Below, in pieces: positions 5,536 through 8,457 of a stretch of 8,457 nucleotides of DNA. The notes beneath the pieces are model-generated. The model was not told where the DNA came from, searched no databases, and saw only the letters and a list, made by a program, of their open reading frames with translations. The position numbers and the translations under genes are program-made. Position 1 is the stretch's first letter. Every line of letters begins with the position of its first letter. This stretch comes from Thermoleophilaceae bacterium (GTDB lineage: Bacteria; Actinomycetota; Thermoleophilia; Solirubrobacterales; Thermoleophilaceae), in the NCBI GenBank assembly GCA_013812065.1, contig JACCUC010000243.1, positions 1 to 8,457 of the forward strand, in the 5' to 3' direction.

Positions 5536-7020
5536 ATGGGCCTGCTCGACGACGCCATCCGCGAGCACCTCGATCTCATGCGTCGCCACGGCGCGAACGA
5601 GGCGGACGTCGCCCGCCAGGAGGCGGAGGCGCTTGGCCCGGTGCTCCGCGAGGAGGGCGAAGCGCAGGAAGGCGCCTCGGCGCCCCAGGCCGCCGCGGAA
5701 GCCGAGGCCTCCCTTCCCTACGACAGGGCCGCCGAGGCGGGCCTGACCGGCGACCCCGACCTCCCCGCGTTCGAATGGCACGGCTCCTCGACCGCCGAGC
5801 CGGACGTGCCGTCGTTCGTCTCGCCCGAGCCGCTGGGGGGCACCGAGCCGGAGCCGGACGGCGTCGAGTCACGAGCGGACGCGGAGGTCGGCCCTGGTCC
5901 CACGGAGGCGTTCGACGTCGTTGCGGACGATCCGGCGGTGGGGGAGCCCGAGGTGTCGCTCGAGCCCGGCGTTTTCGAGGCCGAGGGGATGCTTCAGGAG
6001 GACCGCTCGGCGGAGGCCGATCTATCGCCTGAGTCGCCGGGCATGCCTGAGTCGTCCGGAACGGCGGCAGAGCCCGAGCCCGAGCCCGTCGCGGAGCCCG
6101 AGCCCGTCGCCGAGCCCGAGTCTCCAACGGAGCCGGCTTTCCTCGAGGAAGAGCCGATCGAGGACCTCGTCCCAACCGATGCCGAGGAGGCTTTCGTCGA
6201 GGCACCGCCGCCCGAGGCCGAGCCGCCGCTCGAGGAAGAAACCGTCTTCGGGCCGGCGCCGACCGAAGACGACCTTCCGGCTTCGTTCGAGCCAGATCCG
6301 CTCGAGTCGGTCCCGGGTTTTGCCACCGAGGCGTCCGAGGAGCCAGTCGTACCCCCACGCGACCCGGAGCCGCCCGAGGACGAGGCCACGGCCTTCCACC
6401 CGGCCGTGGTCGATACCCCGGAGCCTGCGCCCATCGACCTCGAGGAGCTCCCTCCGGAGCCGGTCCCGCCTGAGGGGGGTCCCTTGCCGCTTGGCGCCGA
6501 GGACTCACCGCCCGGGCAGGAACCGCCGCCTCTGAGCCCGGGAGAGGTGGTCGAGGGACCGCCGGTCGACCTCGGTCCGGACGAGCTGCCAATCGAGGAG
6601 CCGCTGGAACCGCCGGTCGAGGAGCCGTTCGTCGCCGGCGAAGAGGAGGCTTGGCGCGAGGCCGGCGAGGCGGCGGGCGACATCTCGGAGTCGCTGCCGG
6701 AGCCGCCTCTCGGCGGTGCCTTCTCCTCAGAGGGTCTCGAGCCCCAACCCACCGGGCCCGTCGAGGCCGACGCGCTGTTCGAGCCGGCCGACGAGCCGCC
6801 GGTGGACGAGAGCCAGCTCCGGGGTCCTGCTCCGGACGCCGAGCTCCCTGCGCCCGAGCCCCTCGACGCGTCACCCGGCGAACCGCTCGACCCACCCGCC
6901 GAATCTCCCCTGCCCGCCGATTCCGAGGCCGCCCGTGGGTTCTTCGACGAGACCGCCGAGTACGAACGCCCCTCGCCCGAGGAGCGGTCGCCCACCGTCG
7001 ATCCCGATTTCGAGGATTGA
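5536..7020 (+). CDS. Acidic Pro/Glu-rich, intrinsically disordered hypothetical protein
   Basis: 494 residues of unknown function. The N-terminus (MGLLDDAIREHLDLMRRHG, to about residue 38) is the only part that looks folded: an amphipathic helix holding much of the protein's basic charge. I recall similar short headers on actinobacterial hypothetical proteins, with an acidic disordered body and a conserved tail; that is memory, not a search. Residues about 40-465 are dominated by E, P, A, D, G and S, with EPEP/VAEPEP-type runs (about 179-198) and PPEP/EEP repeats. The C-terminus (GFFDETAEYERPSPEERS...DFED) is again more patterned. I find no Lys or Cys in the whole protein and only one Asn. 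There is no signal peptide or membrane helix, so it should be cytoplasmic. The start is supported by 11-bp spacing after the cyclase stop; the Shine-Dalgarno is poor (GGGG directly abuts the ATG), so coupling is plausible. Reading-frame integrity over 1.5 kb, ending at a hairpin, supports a real gene. Confidence 0.75.
   Translation: MGLLDDAIREHLDLMRRHGANEADVARQEAEALGPVLREEGEAQEGASAPQAAAEAEASLPYDRAAEAGLTGDPDLPAFEWHGSSTAEPDVPSFVSPEPLGGTEPEPDGVESRADAEVGPGPTEAFDVVADDPAVGEPEVSLEPGVFEAEGMLQEDRSAEADLSPESPGMPESSGTAAEPEPEPVAEPEPVAEPESPTEPAFLEEEPIEDLVPTDAEEAFVEAPPPEAEPPLEEETVFGPAPTEDDLPASFEPDPLESVPGFATEASEEPVVPPRDPEPPEDEATAFHPAVVDTPEPAPIDLEELPPEPVPPEGGPLPLGAEDSPPGQEPPPLSPGEVVEGPPVDLGPDELPIEEPLEPPVEEPFVAGEEEAWREAGEAAGDISESLPEPPLGGAFSSEGLEPQPTGPVEADALFEPADEPPVDESQLRGPAPDAELPAPEPLDASPGEPLDPPAESPLPADSEAARGFFDETAEYERPSPEERSPTVDPDFED
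6070..6120 (+). repeat. Short in-frame tandem repeat (GAGCCC / GCCGAGCCCGAGCCCGTC units)
   Basis: Within the acidic-protein gene, GAGCCC hexamers (Glu-Pro) and an imperfect 18-bp unit coding AEPEPV are repeated about two and a half times. This gives EPEPEPVAEPEPVAEPE. The unit length is a multiple of three, so gain or loss of copies would keep the frame. It is likely to vary in copy number between strains and to be error-prone in assembly. Confidence 0.7.
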
Positions 7021-7152
7021 CGCCCGCGCTGGACGTGTGATCGGCGCTGCCGCGCGCAAACTAACGGCGCAGGCCGCTCCCGCCGAGATCCAGAGCACGG
7101 CGACCACGAAGGACGCCGAGCGGCAGGGATGCCGCTACAGCCGCAGTGTCGG

Positions 7153-7179
7153 CGAGGGGCGCCGGGCGGGCGCCCCTCG
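7153..7179. terminator. Probable bidirectional terminator between convergent genes
   Basis: CGAGGGGCGCC (7153-7163) pairs perfectly with GGCGCCCCTCG (7169-7179) across a 5-nt GGGCG loop, an 11-bp, almost all G:C stem. It lies 132 bp after the stop of the acidic-protein gene and 28 bp after the stop of the glutamate dehydrogenase gene on the opposite strand. It is ideally placed to end both transcripts. There is no U-tract on either side, which is common for hairpin terminators in high-GC Actinobacteria. The remainder of the 187-bp gap shows nothing I can name. Confidence 0.6.
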
Positions 7180-7207
7180 TCCGGCGTTGCTCGCGATCCA
7201 CTGCGAG

Positions 7208-8457
7208 CTAGATGTACCCCCGCGTGCGCGAGGCCTCGACCACTCGCTCGATGCCGAGCTCATAGGCGGCGCTCCGCAGCGAGAGATCCGAGTCGTTGGC
7301 GCGCTGGGCGACGCTGCGATACGCCCGGCGCATGATCCCTCCGAGCTTGTCGTTGACCTCGCGCTCGTCCCAGCGCAAGTGCTGCATGTTCTGTACCCAC
7401 TCGAAGTACGAGACGACGACGCCCCCGGCGTTCGCCATCACGTCGGGGATCACGTAGACGCCCTTGTCCTCCAGGATCTCGTCGGCCTTTGGGGTGGTCG
7501 GGCTGTTGGCGCCCTCGATCATCATCCGGCAGTTGAGCCGATCGGCGTTGCGCTCGTGGATCATCCCCCCGAGCGCGGCGGGGATGAAGACATCGCACTC
7601 GATCTCGAGCAGCTCGTCAGCTTCGATCGCCTCGGCGTCCGCGAGCTCGGGCAGGATGCCGCCGTCGCCGAGGTGTCGCAGAAGCGCGTCGGGGTCGATG
7701 CCCCCGTCGCTGCGGATGGCTCCGTTGGCGTCGGAGACACCGACGATCCTCGCGCCCAGTCCGTCGATGATGCGCGCCGCCCACGAGCCCACGTTGCCGA
7801 AGCCCTGGACGACCACGCGCGTCTCCGGCGGCTTGAGGCCGAGAAGGGGCGCTGCCTCGCGGTAGAGATAGACGACCCCGCGCCCGGTAGCCGCCTCGCG
7901 CCCGTAGGAGCCCTCCAGGGCGATCGGCTTCCCCGTCACGCACGCCGGCGTGTGCCCGTGCAGCTTCCCGTACTCGTCCATCATCCACGCCATCGTCTGC
8001 GCGTCCGTGTTGACGTCGGGCGCCGGGATGTCGCGACCCGGGCCGAGGACCTTCTCGATCTTGTCGATGAACGAGCGGGCGATCTGCTGCTTCTCGCTCT
8101 GCGCGAGATCGGCCGCGGGACAGTTGACCCCGCCCTTGGCGCCGCCGAAGGGGATCTCCGCGATCGCCGTCTTCCAAGTCATGAGCGCAGCGAGGGCTCG
8201 AACCTCGTTGAGGTTGACCTCCTGGTGGAAGCGAATCCCACCCTTGTAAGGACCGCGCGCGCCGTTGTGCTGGACGCGGTAGCCGGAGAAGACATGAGTC
8301 CTGCCGTCGCTCAGCTTGATGGGGATCTGCACCGTGACCTCGCGGTAGGAGCTGCTGAGCACCTCCGCCACGTCATCGGGCAGCTCGAGTCGCTCAGCCG
8401 CCTCGCGGAAGTGGTGCTGAACGATGTCGTAGTTGGAGATCTCCGCTCGCTGGGGGC
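7208..8457 (-). CDS. Glutamate dehydrogenase (Glu/Leu/Phe/Val dehydrogenase family), N-terminal tip cut off
   Basis: The reading frame is open from the right edge to the TAG at 7208, giving 415 visible residues. The first (PQRAEISNYDIVQHHFREAAERLELPDD) align with the N-terminal helix of hexameric glutamate dehydrogenases, so only a handful of residues and the start codon lie outside. The GTG at 8371 is an internal valine, not the start. Visible signatures, numbered from the edge: substrate lysine K71 in GPYKGGIRFH, catalytic K107 in PFGGAKGGV, catalytic aspartate D147 in IPAPDVNT, the Rossmann motif GFGNVG (218-223), and NAGGVVVSYFEWVQN near the C-terminus. The last of these is typical of the glutamate-specific RocG/GudB-like branch and less so of leucine or phenylalanine dehydrogenases. 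The enzyme interconverts glutamate with 2-oxoglutarate and ammonium in the cytoplasm. Cofactor preference (NAD or NADP) cannot be settled by eye. It converges on the acidic-protein gene, and its promoter is outside the window. Confidence 0.95.
   Translation of the reverse strand, partial: PQRAEISNYDIVQHHFREAAERLELPDDVAEVLSSSYREVTVQIPIKLSDGRTHVFSGYRVQHNGARGPYKGGIRFHQEVNLNEVRALAALMTWKTAIAEIPFGGAKGGVNCPAADLAQSEKQQIARSFIDKIEKVLGPGRDIPAPDVNTDAQTMAWMMDEYGKLHGHTPACVTGKPIALEGSYGREAATGRGVVYLYREAAPLLGLKPPETRVVVQGFGNVGSWAARIIDGLGARIVGVSDANGAIRSDGGIDPDALLRHLGDGGILPELADAEAIEADELLEIECDVFIPAALGGMIHERNADRLNCRMMIEGANSPTTPKADEILEDKGVYVIPDVMANAGGVVVSYFEWVQNMQHLRWDEREVNDKLGGIMRRAYRSVAQRANDSDLSLRSAAYELGIERVVEASRTRGYI

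Noticed and set aside
6070..6120. Repeat cluster considered as a CRISPR array or regulatory iteron
   Set aside because: The units are short, contiguous, in frame and coding (Glu-Pro), with no spacers.
5576..6995. Two long minus-strand frames (439 and 333 codons) opposite the acidic-protein gene
   Set aside because: They translate to Arg/Pro- and Ser/Gly-rich mirror images of the Glu/Pro codons. The plus frame has the header, the patterned tail and the operon spacing.
6871..7107. Minus-strand frame starting with a hydrophobic stretch (AVLWISAGAACAVSLRAA)
   Set aside because: It overlaps the conserved tail of the acidic protein, has no ribosome-binding site and turns Gly-rich. It could be a chance frame or a remnant, but evidence is lacking.

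Overview
The window is very GC-rich and uses GTG starts freely. Its tRNA lacks an encoded CCA, and its gene types (a YVTN-propeller lipoprotein, a short-header acidic Pro/Glu-rich protein, and a HAMP-GAF-GGDEF protein) are typical of high-GC Actinobacteria. My best guess is a Thermoleophilia-like lineage (Solirubrobacterales or Gaiellales). This rests on composition and family memory, not on a marker gene.

Left part, minus strand, about 3200 down to 1: a compact three-gene run. The first gene encodes a secreted lipoprotein beta-propeller, broken in this sequence by a single-base frameshift near 2292. Nineteen bases later comes a 469-residue fusion of a metallo-beta-lactamase persulfide dioxygenase with two rhodanese domains, the CstB architecture; the first rhodanese lacks its cysteine. 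Its stop codon overlaps the GTG start of a TauE/SafE-family permease that runs off the left edge. The last two genes read as a sulfide/persulfide detoxification pair: the fusion makes sulfite and/or thiosulfate, and the permease probably exports the sulfur anion. The job of the propeller is unknown.

Centre: a tRNA-Ala(CGC) on the minus strand at 3309-3381, followed by a perfect 13-bp hairpin. Reading rightward on the plus strand is a membrane-bound diguanylate cyclase (periplasmic sensor, HAMP, GAF, GGDEF with an intact inhibitory RxxD site). Eleven bases downstream is a 494-residue acidic, proline-rich, lysine- and cysteine-free protein that looks intrinsically disordered. The two are probably co-transcribed.

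Right part: a glutamate dehydrogenase on the minus strand, nearly complete, converges on the acidic-protein gene. A strong 11-bp GC-rich hairpin lies between them and probably serves as a bidirectional terminator. All gene-free gaps are under 200 bp. I see no CRISPR array, insertion sequence or prophage gene. The window looks mostly like chromosomal housekeeping and stress functions. The points most worth a second look are the propeller placed in front of the persulfide-oxidation pair, the propeller frameshift, and the cyclase/acidic-protein pair.
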